Assembly: GCF_045062745.1 (NCBI RefSeq)
Contig: NZ_JBJGED010000013.1
Location: forward strand, 62,001-126,000
Length of the DNA stretch: 64,000 nt
Source: Paenibacillus_AA sp045062745
GTDB taxonomy: Bacteria; Bacillota; Bacilli; Paenibacillales; NBRC-103111
Direction: 5' to 3'
Below, piece by piece: positions 1-9,216 of this stretch (position 1 is its first letter; every line of letters starts with the position of its first letter). The translations under genes were made by a program, and so were the position numbers. The notes beneath the pieces are model-generated. The model was not told the DNA's origin, made no database searches, and saw nothing but the letters and a program-made list of their open reading frames with translations.

Positions 1-148
1 CTATTCGAAACCGGAATTTCCCCGATTCAACGGCAAACATCACCCATACAGGATAAGTGTCCGCCTGCATTTCAAATTGTTCCTTCCGCTCGAAATAAAA
101 GTGAAAAGCCAGCAGCAGCTGCTGGTTCCATAAAGCTTGCGCATCCAT
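1..148 (-). CDS. AraC-family transcriptional regulator, N-terminal fragment (cut by window edge)
   Basis: About 49 codons can be read from an ATG at 148 to the window edge with no stop. The residues (MDAQALWNQQLLL near the start, then WVMFAVESGKFRFRI) resemble the cupin-like sensing domain that opens many Paenibacillus AraC regulators. The DNA-binding domain would lie outside the window. A GAGGAG lies 13 bases upstream of the ATG, a rather long spacing. The gene is divergent from the binding lipoprotein at 396, which would suit a regulator of that cluster. The family call rests on a short piece and is tentative. Confidence 0.5.
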   Translation of the reverse strand, partial: MDAQALWNQQLLLAFHFYFERKEQFEMQADTYPVWVMFAVESGKFRFRI

Positions 149-395
149 AATGCAGCATCGGCTCCTCGAGTTGAAATAAAATATATTATAAATGAATGAT
201 TACTGTATGTTCAAGAGTTAAAGATGCTGTTCTAATGAAATAAAAATACGATTTACAATTTCCTTACGTAGAATTAACAGAATATGCGAATTGAATTGAT
301 ATACTCAAACTGCCAATTAGACAAATGAGTGAATGGGGCATTTGTCAATGGGGGAAAAGGCAAATCTTCACACTTTGCTAATGGAGGTTATCACT

Positions 396-1718
396 TTGAA
401 GAGCACTTTGAGAAGCAAGAGGATTTCTTTATTGCTGAGCCTGTCAATCTTAGGAACTGCAGTACTGGCAGGTTGCGGGCAGGAACAAGCGGAGCAGAAG
501 AGCGAAGGCACCCCGCAACCCGCACCTGCGAAGGTCGTGGACACGACGCCCGTTACGCTCAAGTTTGCCGTACATTTGCCGATTACCGAAGAATTTAAGC
601 AGCTCTACATCGAGCCGGTCACAAAGAAGTATCCCCATATTACGCTGGAGCTCTTGAGTGCCAGCTCGTTTAAGGCATACGATGAGCTAATTGCTTCCGG
701 CCAGGTTCCGGATCTCTACATTTCATTTAACGGCAATATGCCGGGATTAAAAGAGCGGTCCATAAACATGGATATGAAGCCGCTTTTTCAGAAAAATCAA
801 GTGGATTTGAACCGGTTCGAGCAAAACTACTTGGACGATATTCAATATGCGGCGACTGAAAAAGGCGAGTTATACGGCTTGCCGATCGAAACAGGATTTC
901 ATGCGTTGTATTACAATAAGGACATTTTCGATAAATTCGGCGCCCCATATCCGAAGGATGGGATGACCATGGAGGATGCTTTAGAGCTTGCCAAAAAGGT
1001 GACTCGGGTCGATAACGGCGTTCAGTATCGAGGTTGGGACGTAGGGAATATCGTGAGACTGGCTCAACCTCTCGGGCTGGAGTATATGGACCGCAAAACG
1101 GAGAAGGCGATTACGTCAAGTGAAGGCTGGAAACGTGTGTTCGAATTGGGGAAGCAAATCTATTCGATTCCCGGCAATGAACCGTCGAAAGATTCGAATA
1201 AGAACGGATTGAACGGGTTCGTCAAGGACCGCACGGTTGCGATGATGAATGAAACCAGCAAGTTCTCACAGCTAAAAGAGGCGGAGGGACTTAATTGGGA
1301 TGTCGTACAGATTCCGTTCTTCAAGGATAGACCGAATATTTATGGAAATTCGACCGTTTATATGGTGGGAGCAGTTCCAACAACCAAACACATGGATCAA
1401 GTGTTTCAGGTGATCGAGGTGTTAACTTCCGATGAAGTGCAAATGAACGTTTCCAAATCCGGCCGAATATCGCCGCTTAAGAGCGAAGCCGTGAGGAAAG
1501 CGTTCGGGCAGGGCGATCCTTCCTTGAAAGATAAAAACATTGCGGGGATTGTGAAAAGCAAACCGGTGAAATACCCGATCTACTTAAACAGGGAAATCGC
1601 CGAACCTCTCACTACGAAGAAGTTTGATGTCTTCCTGAAGGGCCCGGACGATGTGAACACGGTGTTGAAAGAGCTGGACGAGGAAATCAATAAAGCAACC
1701 GCAACAATTGGAAAATAA
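396..1718 (+). CDS. Extracellular solute-binding lipoprotein (family 1, carbohydrate ABC type)
   Basis: The 440-residue product is a binding lipoprotein of the maltose/multi-sugar type, expected on the outer face of the membrane. The signal peptide (SLLLSLSILGTAVLAGC) ends in an LAGC lipobox. I place the start at TTG 396 because GGAGGT at 383-388 sits seven bases before it; starting at 333 would put untypical residues ahead of the signal. The mature part has the usual segments of the family (YGLPIETGFHALYYNKDIF; mid-protein VAMMNETSKF). No permease gene follows, so it must share a transporter encoded elsewhere or act as a sensing protein. It opens a likely operon that runs to 6203. The 247 bases upstream are AT-rich, with TATACT at 300-305 as a possible -10 but no good -35. 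Confidence 0.88.
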   Translation: MKSTLRSKRISLLLSLSILGTAVLAGCGQEQAEQKSEGTPQPAPAKVVDTTPVTLKFAVHLPITEEFKQLYIEPVTKKYPHITLELLSASSFKAYDELIASGQVPDLYISFNGNMPGLKERSINMDMKPLFQKNQVDLNRFEQNYLDDIQYAATEKGELYGLPIETGFHALYYNKDIFDKFGAPYPKDGMTMEDALELAKKVTRVDNGVQYRGWDVGNIVRLAQPLGLEYMDRKTEKAITSSEGWKRVFELGKQIYSIPGNEPSKDSNKNGLNGFVKDRTVAMMNETSKFSQLKEAEGLNWDVVQIPFFKDRPNIYGNSTVYMVGAVPTTKHMDQVFQVIEVLTSDEVQMNVSKSGRISPLKSEAVRKAFGQGDPSLKDKNIAGIVKSKPVKYPIYLNREIAEPLTTKKFDVFLKGPDDVNTVLKELDEEINKATATIGK

Positions 1719-1779
1719 CGGATCGAAAAAATAATGCCGTTCAGCCGTCAAGCAAATTCACTCGAAAGGATGATCAAAC

Positions 1780-2667
1780 TTGAGGCTTTCAACGACAACA
1801 GGCACTTTCAGCCTAACCTTGTCAGGAGGCTATACGCCCTATAAAGAATCGATTAGAAGGTTAAAGACAGCAGGATATGATGTGGTGGACATTAATTTTT
1901 GCCGAGCGCTGACGGGCCAAACCGATCTTGTCAGAGACAACTGGGAGCAATTGATGCATGAGCTCCGAGATGAGGCCGAGAAGCTGGGTATCGAGTTTAC
2001 GCAGTCCCATCCAGTATTTTTACCGGGTCATGTGAATGATCAGACGGCGGAGCGGCTGGAGGTGTACCAGGAGATGATGCGCCGTTCCATTATCGCGAGC
2101 TCCATTCTCGGTGTGAAATGGGCGGTCGTACATCCTCAAGAGGACAGGGCGAAAACCGCCCTGGACGTGGATGCATGCATTAAGGACAATGTGGAGCATT
2201 TCTCTCCCATTGTTGAGCTTGCCGTCAGTCACAATGTCGGTATCGCTTTTGAAAATATGATCGAAAGGGAAACGTCCAAGAGGCGGTTTGCCAGCCACGC
2301 GGCCGAGCTCGCTGCGCTGATCGACGTCTGGGGCGAGCCCCGAGTAGGCGCATGCTGGGACTTCGGTCACGCCAATTTCCTGTACAAGGATCAGCGCCCG
2401 GCGCTCCGTACACTTGGCAAGCGGCTCAAGGCGACTCACGTAAACGATAATTACGGCAAATCGGATGAGCACATGTTTCCGTTCCACGGCAGCGTAGACT
2501 GGCGTTCGATCATGCCGGTGCTTGTCGAGATCGGGTACGAGGGCGATTTTACATATGAGACGCATAAGGAGTTTAACCGACTGCCCGAGCCTTTAAAAGA
2601 CTCGTTAGCGAAGGTTGGATACGAAATCGGCCAATACTGCCTGACATTATTGGACGCTGGCGGATGA
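1780..2667 (+). CDS. Sugar phosphate isomerase/epimerase (xylose-isomerase-like TIM barrel)
   Basis: This 295-residue protein belongs to the AP-endonuclease-2/xylose-isomerase-like TIM-barrel family, metal-dependent enzymes that isomerise or epimerise sugars or open sugar-derived intermediates. Metal-ligand-type segments are visible: FTQSHPVF, WAVVHPQ, IAFENM, VGACWDFGHANF, THVNDN and FTYETHKEF near the C-terminus. The start is TTG, preceded by AAAGGATG. It lies 61 bases after the binding-protein gene and 35 before the FAD oxidoreductase, consistent with one transcript. The substrate cannot be read from sequence; inositol, keto-sugar or uronate derivatives are all possible for this family. 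Confidence 0.82.
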   Translation: MRLSTTTGTFSLTLSGGYTPYKESIRRLKTAGYDVVDINFCRALTGQTDLVRDNWEQLMHELRDEAEKLGIEFTQSHPVFLPGHVNDQTAERLEVYQEMMRRSIIASSILGVKWAVVHPQEDRAKTALDVDACIKDNVEHFSPIVELAVSHNVGIAFENMIERETSKRRFASHAAELAALIDVWGEPRVGACWDFGHANFLYKDQRPALRTLGKRLKATHVNDNYGKSDEHMFPFHGSVDWRSIMPVLVEIGYEGDFTYETHKEFNRLPEPLKDSLAKVGYEIGQYCLTLLDAGG

Positions 2668-2702
2668 TCGAGGCACAATGAAAAAGAAGGAGAAGGTATA
2701 GT

Positions 2703-4100
2703 ATGGAAAATCGTGCTGAAAGACAAGTAATTCAAACTCAAGTTCTTGTTCTTGGTGGTGGTTCCGGAGGGGTTGGCGCAGCCATTTCAGCAGCGCGTGA
2801 AGGAGCAGAGACCATTTTAGTTGATCGTCAAGGCTTTTTAGGCGGGAACATGACTATAGGGTTGCCATTACTAGCTTTTTTGGATGCCCAAGGTCGCCAG
2901 GTAACAAGGGGGCTTCCTCAAGAGATTGTTGATCGTTTGGTAGAATTGGGCGGTTCATTCGGACATAGAGAATGTCCATTGCATAATTCAACTACAGTAA
3001 TTGACCCTAATTTGATGAAAATCGTTGTCTTTGAAAAAATGAAGCAATATGGGGTGCGGCCATTATTGCATTGTGAAATTATTGGAACGACTGTTGAAAA
3101 TGGTGAACTGAAGTCAGTTATTGTTAAAGGAAAAGGAAAAGAAATAGAAATCTTTGCGGATGTATTTGTTGATGCGACAGGTGATGGTGATGTTGCCTAT
3201 ATGGCGGGAGCCGAATTCGAAAAAGGGCAATATGCGAATGGTGAAACCCAGCCGCCTACGTTAATGTTTACAGTAGGAGGCTTTAATTTAGAAAAGTTTA
3301 TGGATTATTTGGAGGAACACCCGGAGGAATTAAAACATGGATCATCCATGAAAATCCGTCCTGGTTACACGGCTGAGTTTTTGCGAGCAAGTGAAAATCA
3401 TGTGTTTGTCGGATTAAAAAACACGGTTTCCAAACTCAGAAAAGAAGGAAAGTGCCCTATTGATCGGGATACAATTATTTATATTAATTTGCCTAGAGAA
3501 GGCTATATTGCTTTAAACTGTATTCGAATATTGAACTTTGACGGCACAAAAATTGAAGAGTTGAGTAGAGGTGAAATTGAATCAAGCCTACAAATTATAC
3601 CTCTAATTAATATGTTAAAAGAACATATACCTGGCTTTGAGAATATTTATTTATCCTCTATAGCACCATTTTTGGGTATTCGGGAAACACGGCGAATAAT
3701 AGGCAAGCAAATGATACGTGAAGAAGCTGCTGTAAATGGAGTCATTCCTAATGATACCATCGCTTTAGGTTCCTATATTATTGATATTCATAGCGGTTCC
3801 GGGGATTCAACCCTGATTAGGTCACTTGCGGGTCCTTATGGGATAACCTATGGGGCAACTATTTCTAAAGATGTTAAACGACTTATGTTAAGCGGACGTT
3901 GTATAAGTGTGGATCCGGTTGTGTTCGGCTCTTCACGAGTTATGCCTACTTGTATGGCGGTTGGCGAAGGAGTAGGGATCGGGGCTGCATTAGCTGTACA
4001 ACAAAATATTGCTCCGGAAGATGTAGATGTCCAGATTATAAGACAAAAATTACGCGAGTATGGAGCCATACTTTCATTGGAAGAAAATATAAAATCTTAA
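2703..4100 (+). CDS. FAD-dependent oxidoreductase (FAD_oxidored family), atypically AT-rich
   Basis: The 465-residue product starts with a dinucleotide-binding beta-alpha-beta fold (VLVLGGGSGGVGAAISA) followed by an acidic strand end (ILVDRQGFLGGNMT). The middle has DVFVDATGDGDVAYMAGAEF, and a C-terminal FAD motif region ends in SRVMPTCMAVGEGVGIGAAL. This matches the FAD_oxidored (PF12831-like) group, whose substrates are mostly unknown. The start is ATG with AAGGAGAAGG upstream. Base use differs strongly from its neighbours: 21 of 60 bases are G or C at 3541-3600, against 36 of 60 at 2341-2400 in the preceding gene, with A/T-ending codons dominating. That points to recent acquisition of this one gene inside an otherwise native cluster. 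Confidence 0.85.
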   Translation: MENRAERQVIQTQVLVLGGGSGGVGAAISAAREGAETILVDRQGFLGGNMTIGLPLLAFLDAQGRQVTRGLPQEIVDRLVELGGSFGHRECPLHNSTTVIDPNLMKIVVFEKMKQYGVRPLLHCEIIGTTVENGELKSVIVKGKGKEIEIFADVFVDATGDGDVAYMAGAEFEKGQYANGETQPPTLMFTVGGFNLEKFMDYLEEHPEELKHGSSMKIRPGYTAEFLRASENHVFVGLKNTVSKLRKEGKCPIDRDTIIYINLPREGYIALNCIRILNFDGTKIEELSRGEIESSLQIIPLINMLKEHIPGFENIYLSSIAPFLGIRETRRIIGKQMIREEAAVNGVIPNDTIALGSYIIDIHSGSGDSTLIRSLAGPYGITYGATISKDVKRLMLSGRCISVDPVVFGSSRVMPTCMAVGEGVGIGAALAVQQNIAPEDVDVQIIRQKLREYGAILSLEENIKS

Positions 4101-4134
4101 TTCTAGCAATCGTAAGAATCGGGAGGCGGATGTT

Positions 4135-5550
4135 TTGCATGAAGGGCAATTGATTTTTTTTGGCGGCGTAGGGAAATCTGGGGGCGTCCAGGTTCTTTAC
4201 GGTAAAGGGAAGCAGGCTGTTTTATTCGATTTCGGAGTCGAGCACAGCAGCCTTCTGTTCCCTAAACAGCTGACCCTATATGAACCGGTAGGCGCGACAC
4301 CGGGGCGCGAGCTGCGTCAATATTTGCTTGGCGGAATGACGGCGCCGCTACTTGAACTGTATGATCCCGAGCAAATGAATGGACTGGATCCGGCAATGGT
4401 GCGGCGTGCATGGGGCGACCGTGAATTTCCTCATTTCGAAAGTCTCAGTCTGTTCATCGGACACATGCATACGGATCATATCGCGGTACTTCCTTATGTT
4501 CACCCCGATATCCCCGTGTATATGAACTTCGACGCCCATTCCTTGTTCCGGGGTATGGTTGCGGGCGGCCACAGCCCGGATACCAAAGCACAGATCAAAG
4601 CCTGCGACGATTTGAGCGTTATCGATTTCGGGGAATTTACGATGCAAATTGTCGAGATGGATCATAATGCGACAGGTGCGGCGGGCATTATTATTGACGA
4701 CGGCACCCACAGAATCGCCTATACAGGGGATTGGCGCCGTCAAGGCAAGCATCCGGAACGGATCGACCGGTTCATTGAGTTGTGCCGCGACAGACAGATC
4801 GACTTGCTGATCACGGAAGGAACGCGTCTTACCTCCGACCCGTCCGCCGTGCTTTCCTACCAGATGACGGAGGATGAGCTGCTGTCCCGTTTCTCGGAAA
4901 TCGTAGGTATAGCAGACGGGCTTGTGTACTTGCAGATGTCGCCGCGGGACTTGGAGCGAATGGCCAACATGATCGCTATTGCGACGGAGAAAGGGCGGAA
5001 GGTCGTGATGGAGGCTTCTCATGCCGTCATCTGGCATACCGCGAACCGCGAAGGCTTGCGTATTCTCGATGGCCATCCCGCCCTTGACGAAGCGATCCGA
5101 ATCGTCGACGCCACGGTAACGAAAGGCATGGCGGTTCCCTATGAAACGATCTCTCTGGAAGAAATGGCCGAACAAAAGTGCGAGTATGTATACTTTTTCA
5201 AATTTCCCGACCTTGCCCATCTGATAGAATTGGAAACCCTCGGCGATTTGCAGGAGCGGTCGCATTTCATTCAATCGGATTACAGCGTCAAGCTCGATCA
5301 TGCCGATGTGGCCAAATATTTGAAGACGTTCGGCATCACCGGCCATTCATTGTCCAACGGGGGGCACGCCCATCCCGAGGCGATATCCGACATGATCGAA
5401 CGGATTGCGCCCAAAGCGGTTATTACGCTGCACAGCCGTTATCCGGAATCGCAAAACGCGAGAGGCGTTAAAGCTTATCATCCGAAAAAAGGGGAGACGG
5501 TATCGGTGTCTTCCATCCTTGCGGCCGCCGTCAGCGCTGGAAACGGATGA
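4135..5550 (+). CDS. Metallo-beta-lactamase-fold hydrolase, RNase J/beta-CASP-like
   Basis: This 471-residue MBL-fold protein carries the zinc-binding motif H-x-H-x-D-H (residues 110-115, GHMHTDHIAVL), a downstream histidine region (EMDHNATGAAG), YTGDWR as the aspartate motif, and a C-terminal ITLHSRYP segment typical of the long RNase J/beta-CASP-like branch. Whether it cuts RNA, DNA or a small molecule cannot be told. The start is TTG 4135, eight bases after GGGAGG at 4121-4126. It is followed after 59 bases by a histidine phosphatase. The GC content returns to the local norm right after the AT-rich gene upstream. Confidence 0.82.
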   Translation: MHEGQLIFFGGVGKSGGVQVLYGKGKQAVLFDFGVEHSSLLFPKQLTLYEPVGATPGRELRQYLLGGMTAPLLELYDPEQMNGLDPAMVRRAWGDREFPHFESLSLFIGHMHTDHIAVLPYVHPDIPVYMNFDAHSLFRGMVAGGHSPDTKAQIKACDDLSVIDFGEFTMQIVEMDHNATGAAGIIIDDGTHRIAYTGDWRRQGKHPERIDRFIELCRDRQIDLLITEGTRLTSDPSAVLSYQMTEDELLSRFSEIVGIADGLVYLQMSPRDLERMANMIAIATEKGRKVVMEASHAVIWHTANREGLRILDGHPALDEAIRIVDATVTKGMAVPYETISLEEMAEQKCEYVYFFKFPDLAHLIELETLGDLQERSHFIQSDYSVKLDHADVAKYLKTFGITGHSLSNGGHAHPEAISDMIERIAPKAVITLHSRYPESQNARGVKAYHPKKGETVSVSSILAAAVSAGNG

Positions 5551-5609
5551 TCCGGCATTCTGGGTTGCAATATTAGCGATATAGAGATCGCAGAGGGAGA
5601 AGAGATTCC

Positions 5610-6203
5610 ATGGCCACGATCACTTTCGTCAGACACGGAATTACCGATCACAATATTGAGAACAGAGCTCAGGGGCACACTCAAAATCCGCTGAATGAAA
5701 CGGGGAGAGCGCAAGCGGCATTAGTGGCCAAGCGACTCTCCGAAGAGCAATGGGATGTGTTTATTTCCAGCGATTTAAGGCGAGCGCGCGAAACGGCAGA
5801 AATTATTTCCGCTGCAATAGGCAAGCCCATCGATTTCTTCGATGAACGGCTGCGGGAAATGGACGTAGGCAAGATTGCCGATACGATTGAATCGGAACGG
5901 ATCGAGCGGTGGGGACTAAATTGGAGACAGCTTGATATGGGCCAGGAAACCCACGAGTCGATGCGTGCCCGCGGTATGAGCTTTGCAAGGGATATCGCTT
6001 TACGGTTTGCCGGTAAAAAGGTTCTCGTCGTCACGCACGGATATTTTTTGGGGCAAACCCTCAAGGAGCTGATGCAGGACGAGTCTACCGGTGACGAACT
6101 GCGCAATACTTCGGTAACGACTATCGCATATAAGGATGAGAAGCGGGAATATTTGCTTTACGATTGCGTTAAACACCTGCATGACCATTCATGTCGTAGC
6201 TAA
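5610..6203 (+). CDS. Histidine phosphatase family protein (phosphoglycerate mutase-like)
   Basis: The 197-residue product begins MATITFVRHG, the phospho-accepting RHG motif (His9). It has the usual QGHTQNPLNETGRAQA segment, an SSDLRRARETAEII helix, an acidic REMDVG element and the second catalytic histidine in VVTHGYFLG. Such proteins remove phosphate from sugar phosphates or other small molecules in the cytoplasm. GGGAGAAGAG precedes the ATG. It is the last gene of the first cluster, with a strong terminator about 50 bases downstream. In context it could act on a phosphorylated sugar intermediate of the pathway. Confidence 0.85.
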   Translation: MATITFVRHGITDHNIENRAQGHTQNPLNETGRAQAALVAKRLSEEQWDVFISSDLRRARETAEIISAAIGKPIDFFDERLREMDVGKIADTIESERIERWGLNWRQLDMGQETHESMRARGMSFARDIALRFAGKKVLVVTHGYFLGQTLKELMQDESTGDELRNTSVTTIAYKDEKREYLLYDCVKHLHDHSCRS

Positions 6204-6250
6204 GTTAAGGAGTCGGTCGCACGCGCCTAACTGAACGCCATGAACTATGA

Positions 6251-6283
6251 CCTCTGGAGCATTGTGTCTCCGGAGGTTTTTTC
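6251..6283 (+). terminator. Rho-independent terminator of the first cluster
   Basis: A nine-base-pair stem (CCTCTGGAG with CTCCGGAGG, one G-T pair), an eight-base loop and a run of six T follow the histidine phosphatase gene. Confidence 0.85.
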
Positions 6284-6340
6284 TATGTCCGCCGCTCCCG
6301 GCCCAAGCCGGAATAAAGCAATAATCTGCAAAAGATGAGC

Positions 6341-6380
6341 AAGATTTTTTAAATCTTCTAAAAACGCCTTGTTGTATAGT
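6341..6380 (+). promoter_or_regulatory. Inverted repeat with a nearby -10-like TATAGT upstream of the deacetylase operon
   Basis: A perfect inverted repeat AAGATTT-ttt-AAATCTT spans 6341-6357 and TATAGT lies at 6375-6380. The second arm falls where a -35 would be (17-base spacing) but has no -35 match. This is compatible with an activator- or repressor-dependent promoter for the operon starting at 6441. It is a sequence-only guess. Confidence 0.3.
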
Positions 6381-6440
6381 GAAGACACGAATGGCACCAT
6401 CAACAGCACCGCATATCGAAACAAGGTTAAGGGGGGCAGC

Positions 6441-7415
6441 ATGTATCCAAACGGCGCAAGGTTTGCTGTACAGCTCAGCTTCGACCTGGAAATGGTGACG
6501 AATTTTCCGTATTGGCCGAGTTTTTGGAACCATCGGAAGGGGGCTATCGACGAGGCGACCAAAACGTACGTCGGCAAGATCAATGCGAAGTGCGAAGCGT
6601 ACGGAGCGAAGGCGCATTACTTCCTGGTAGGCAGTCTGTTCGAGGACCCGGATGTCGACTACCTGAAGAAAACGGTAGCTTCGGGGCACGCGGTAGGCAA
6701 CCATACGTACACGCACGTCAATCTCAAAGCGCGAGAGGTCGAGCGGCTCGCGGGTGTGTACGACCGCTGTCCATGGAGGGCGGCCGGCCGGAGCGCGCAG
6801 GAGATTGTTCGGCAGGAGCTTCAGATGACGACCGCGGCGATCCGGCAGGCCTTAAGCGTCGAACCGAAAGGACTGCGTTCGCCCGGCGGCTTCGCGAACG
6901 GCTTGCAGGACGACGCCGATGTGCAGAAGCTGTGCCAGGCGGAAGGCTTCTGGTGGGTGTCGACCCACTACAACGATTCGTTGTACCGGAATTACGAAGC
7001 TTCGTCCGCCGAGGTTACGAACAAGGTGGACCTCGATACGCTATCGGAAGCGTTCAACCGGTCCCAGCACGTCCTTCAGCCATACCGGTATGAAAGCGGT
7101 TTACTCGAGCTGCCGCTCGCCGGCATCACCGATGTCGTCGCCTGGCGCATTTACCGGCCGGATTTGACCGAATGGCTCAGCATGTTGACCCGGGGGGTCG
7201 ACTACGCGCACGAGCACGGCCTCGTCTTCACGCTGACGACGCATCCGGCGGTATTGGCCGCGATCGATCCGTTCTGTCAGACGGTCGAGGTCGTGCTGCG
7301 CCGGGCGCTTGAGAAGGAAGGCGGCGTCTGGCTCCCCGACCTGGAAGAGGTGGCGGCCCATCTGAACGAGACCGGGTATAGCCGCCAACCCGCGAACCTC
7401 GCGAAAACGCAATGA
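6441..7415 (+). CDS. Polysaccharide deacetylase family protein (NodB homology)
   Basis: The 324-residue protein has the NodB-type metal-dependent deacetylase pattern: QLSFDLE (Asp15), HAVGNHTYTH with metal-binding His88 and His92, and LRSPGGF. The start is set at ATG 6441 because AAGGGGGG ends five bases before it. No signal peptide is visible, so it probably acts in the cytoplasm on imported sugars rather than on the cell wall. It sits 37 bases before the binding-lipoprotein gene and is the first gene of the operon that ends at 19381. Removal of N-acyl or O-acyl groups from an imported oligosaccharide would suit the aminotransferase and amidohydrolases downstream. Confidence 0.85.
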   Translation: MYPNGARFAVQLSFDLEMVTNFPYWPSFWNHRKGAIDEATKTYVGKINAKCEAYGAKAHYFLVGSLFEDPDVDYLKKTVASGHAVGNHTYTHVNLKAREVERLAGVYDRCPWRAAGRSAQEIVRQELQMTTAAIRQALSVEPKGLRSPGGFANGLQDDADVQKLCQAEGFWWVSTHYNDSLYRNYEASSAEVTNKVDLDTLSEAFNRSQHVLQPYRYESGLLELPLAGITDVVAWRIYRPDLTEWLSMLTRGVDYAHEHGLVFTLTTHPAVLAAIDPFCQTVEVVLRRALEKEGGVWLPDLEEVAAHLNETGYSRQPANLAKTQ

Positions 7416-7452
7416 TGGCTTCTCCAATTCGAAATGCAGGAGGTCAATCGAA

Positions 7453-9132
7453 ATGAAGAGTTCCCGATTTCGTATGGCAATCGCCGCGACGACGGTGTTC
7501 GCGCTGCTCGCCGGGTGCTCGTCGTCCACTACGACGGAGCCGAACGCTTCAAACGCGCCAAGCCCTTCAGGTGCGCCAACCGGCTCAAGCGCGCCGACCA
7601 GTGTGAACGGCAAATACGACCCGCCCATCGATATTACCACGGTGGGGCAGAACTGGTCGGTCATCAAGTACGCGAACGGCGAATCCCGAACGGACAACGC
7701 CTGGACGAAAGCGTACTCGGATCAGCTCGGGATCCGGCTGAAATACAACTGGGTCGTCGACAGCACCCAATACGCGACGAAGCTGAACTTGTCGCTCACA
7801 TCGGGCGATTTGCCCGATTTCCTGAGTGTCGACGGCGTGCAGTTCAAGCAGCTGCTGGAAGCGGACCTCATCCAAGACTTGACGGAAGTGTATAAGCAAT
7901 ACGCGCCCGAGAGCTACAAGAACATGATCCAGCAAAGCGGGCCGAAGCCGATGCAGGCCGCAACGGTGAACGGCAAGCTGATGGCGTTCCCATTCACGGG
8001 AAACGGCAAGGAAGCGACGCAAGTCGTGTGGATCCGGACCGATTGGCTGAAGAAGCTGGGGCTCTCCGAGCCGAAAACGATGGATGACTTGTTTAAAATA
8101 GCCGAGGCGTTCACAACGCAGGATCCGGACGGCAACGGCAAAAACGACACGTTCGGGTTCGCGCTCGACAAAGATTTCAGCTACCACAGCTTCGTCGGCT
8201 TCGTGAACAGCTACCATGCCTATCGCAACATGTGGATCAAGAGCAGTCAAGGATCACTCGTTTACGGCGACGTGCAGCCCGAGATGAAGAACGCGCTCGG
8301 CAAGCTGCAGGACCTGTACAAGAAAGGGCTGCTCGACAAAGAGTTCCCCGTCAAGGACACGGCCAAAGTCAATGAAGACCTCGCCGCGGGCAAAGTAGGC
8401 ATTACGTTCATTGATACCTCCGCCGCCGCGGGTGTGCTGCAAAAGGTCAAAGATAACAATCCGAACGCCGAGTGGGACGCCTACCCTCTCTTGTCCATCG
8501 ACAGCCAGCCCGCGAAGCCTCAGGTGACGAGCACCGGTCCGATCGCTTACTGGGTCGTCAAGAAGGGCTACAAGCACCCCGAGGCGGTCCTCAAAATGAT
8601 CGATTTCTTCATTCAGAGCTACTACTTGACTAAGGACGAGAAGGTCACACAGACATACATCTCTTCCTTGGAAGGCGTGCCGAACTACTTGCTCACCGCG
8701 GCTTCCTCGTATATGCCCTACAACAATTTAACCACACAGACCAACGTCTCCAGCGTCCTCGAGGGCAAGAAGCAGGTCGCCGACCTGAACCCGCTTGACC
8801 GTGCCTGGTACAACCGCATCATCGAGTTCAAGAACGGCAACAACGCTTACTGGGGCATCAACAAGTGCTTCGGCATCAACGGGGCACGCAGCATCGCCAT
8901 CAAGTACATCGAGAACAACATGCTGATGGAGAACGAGTTCTTCGTCGCCTCAACGCCGGTCATGTCGGAGAAGCTCGCGACGTTGGAGAAATTGAGAGAC
9001 ACGACGTTCATCAACATCATTACGGGCAGCGCCGGAATAGATTCGTTCGACAAGTTCGTGGACGATTGGAAAAAAACCGGCGGCGATCAAATTACGAAGG
9101 AAGTCAACGACTGGTACAAAACGCTTAAATGA
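7453..9132 (+). CDS. Extracellular solute-binding lipoprotein, large LplA-type
   Basis: The 559-residue protein starts with a lipoprotein signal (MKSSRFRMAIAATTVFALLAGC, lipobox LLAGC), then a Ser/Thr/Pro-rich linker, then a binding domain of the long LplA/YtcQ type. A calcium-loop-like TQDPDGNGKNDTFGFAL is present, as is common in this group. GGAGG precedes the ATG. The cognate permeases follow after an 84-base gap that holds a hairpin (9149-9173). There is no ATPase gene; such systems normally share a multitask MsmX-type ATPase. The ligand is presumably an oligosaccharide processed by the enzymes of the same operon. Confidence 0.92.
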   Translation: MKSSRFRMAIAATTVFALLAGCSSSTTTEPNASNAPSPSGAPTGSSAPTSVNGKYDPPIDITTVGQNWSVIKYANGESRTDNAWTKAYSDQLGIRLKYNWVVDSTQYATKLNLSLTSGDLPDFLSVDGVQFKQLLEADLIQDLTEVYKQYAPESYKNMIQQSGPKPMQAATVNGKLMAFPFTGNGKEATQVVWIRTDWLKKLGLSEPKTMDDLFKIAEAFTTQDPDGNGKNDTFGFALDKDFSYHSFVGFVNSYHAYRNMWIKSSQGSLVYGDVQPEMKNALGKLQDLYKKGLLDKEFPVKDTAKVNEDLAAGKVGITFIDTSAAAGVLQKVKDNNPNAEWDAYPLLSIDSQPAKPQVTSTGPIAYWVVKKGYKHPEAVLKMIDFFIQSYYLTKDEKVTQTYISSLEGVPNYLLTAASSYMPYNNLTTQTNVSSVLEGKKQVADLNPLDRAWYNRIIEFKNGNNAYWGINKCFGINGARSIAIKYIENNMLMENEFFVASTPVMSEKLATLEKLRDTTFINIITGSAGIDSFDKFVDDWKKTGGDQITKEVNDWYKTLK

Positions 9133-9148
9133 CGATCCGACCGACGGT

Positions 9149-9173
9149 GGCCGCCCTGCGCCCTAGGGTGGCC
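9149..9173 (+). other. Intercistronic hairpin between binding protein and permease
   Basis: GGCCGCCC pairs with GGGTGGCC (one G-U) over a nine-base loop. There is no T run, so this is not a full terminator. Hairpins in this position commonly stabilise the upstream binding-protein message or damp read-through so that binding protein exceeds permease. That role is inferred here. Confidence 0.45.
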
Positions 9174-9216
9174 TCCTCGCTCCATCGTCTCCGCAATCGG
9201 CAAGGAGGTGCGGTTG

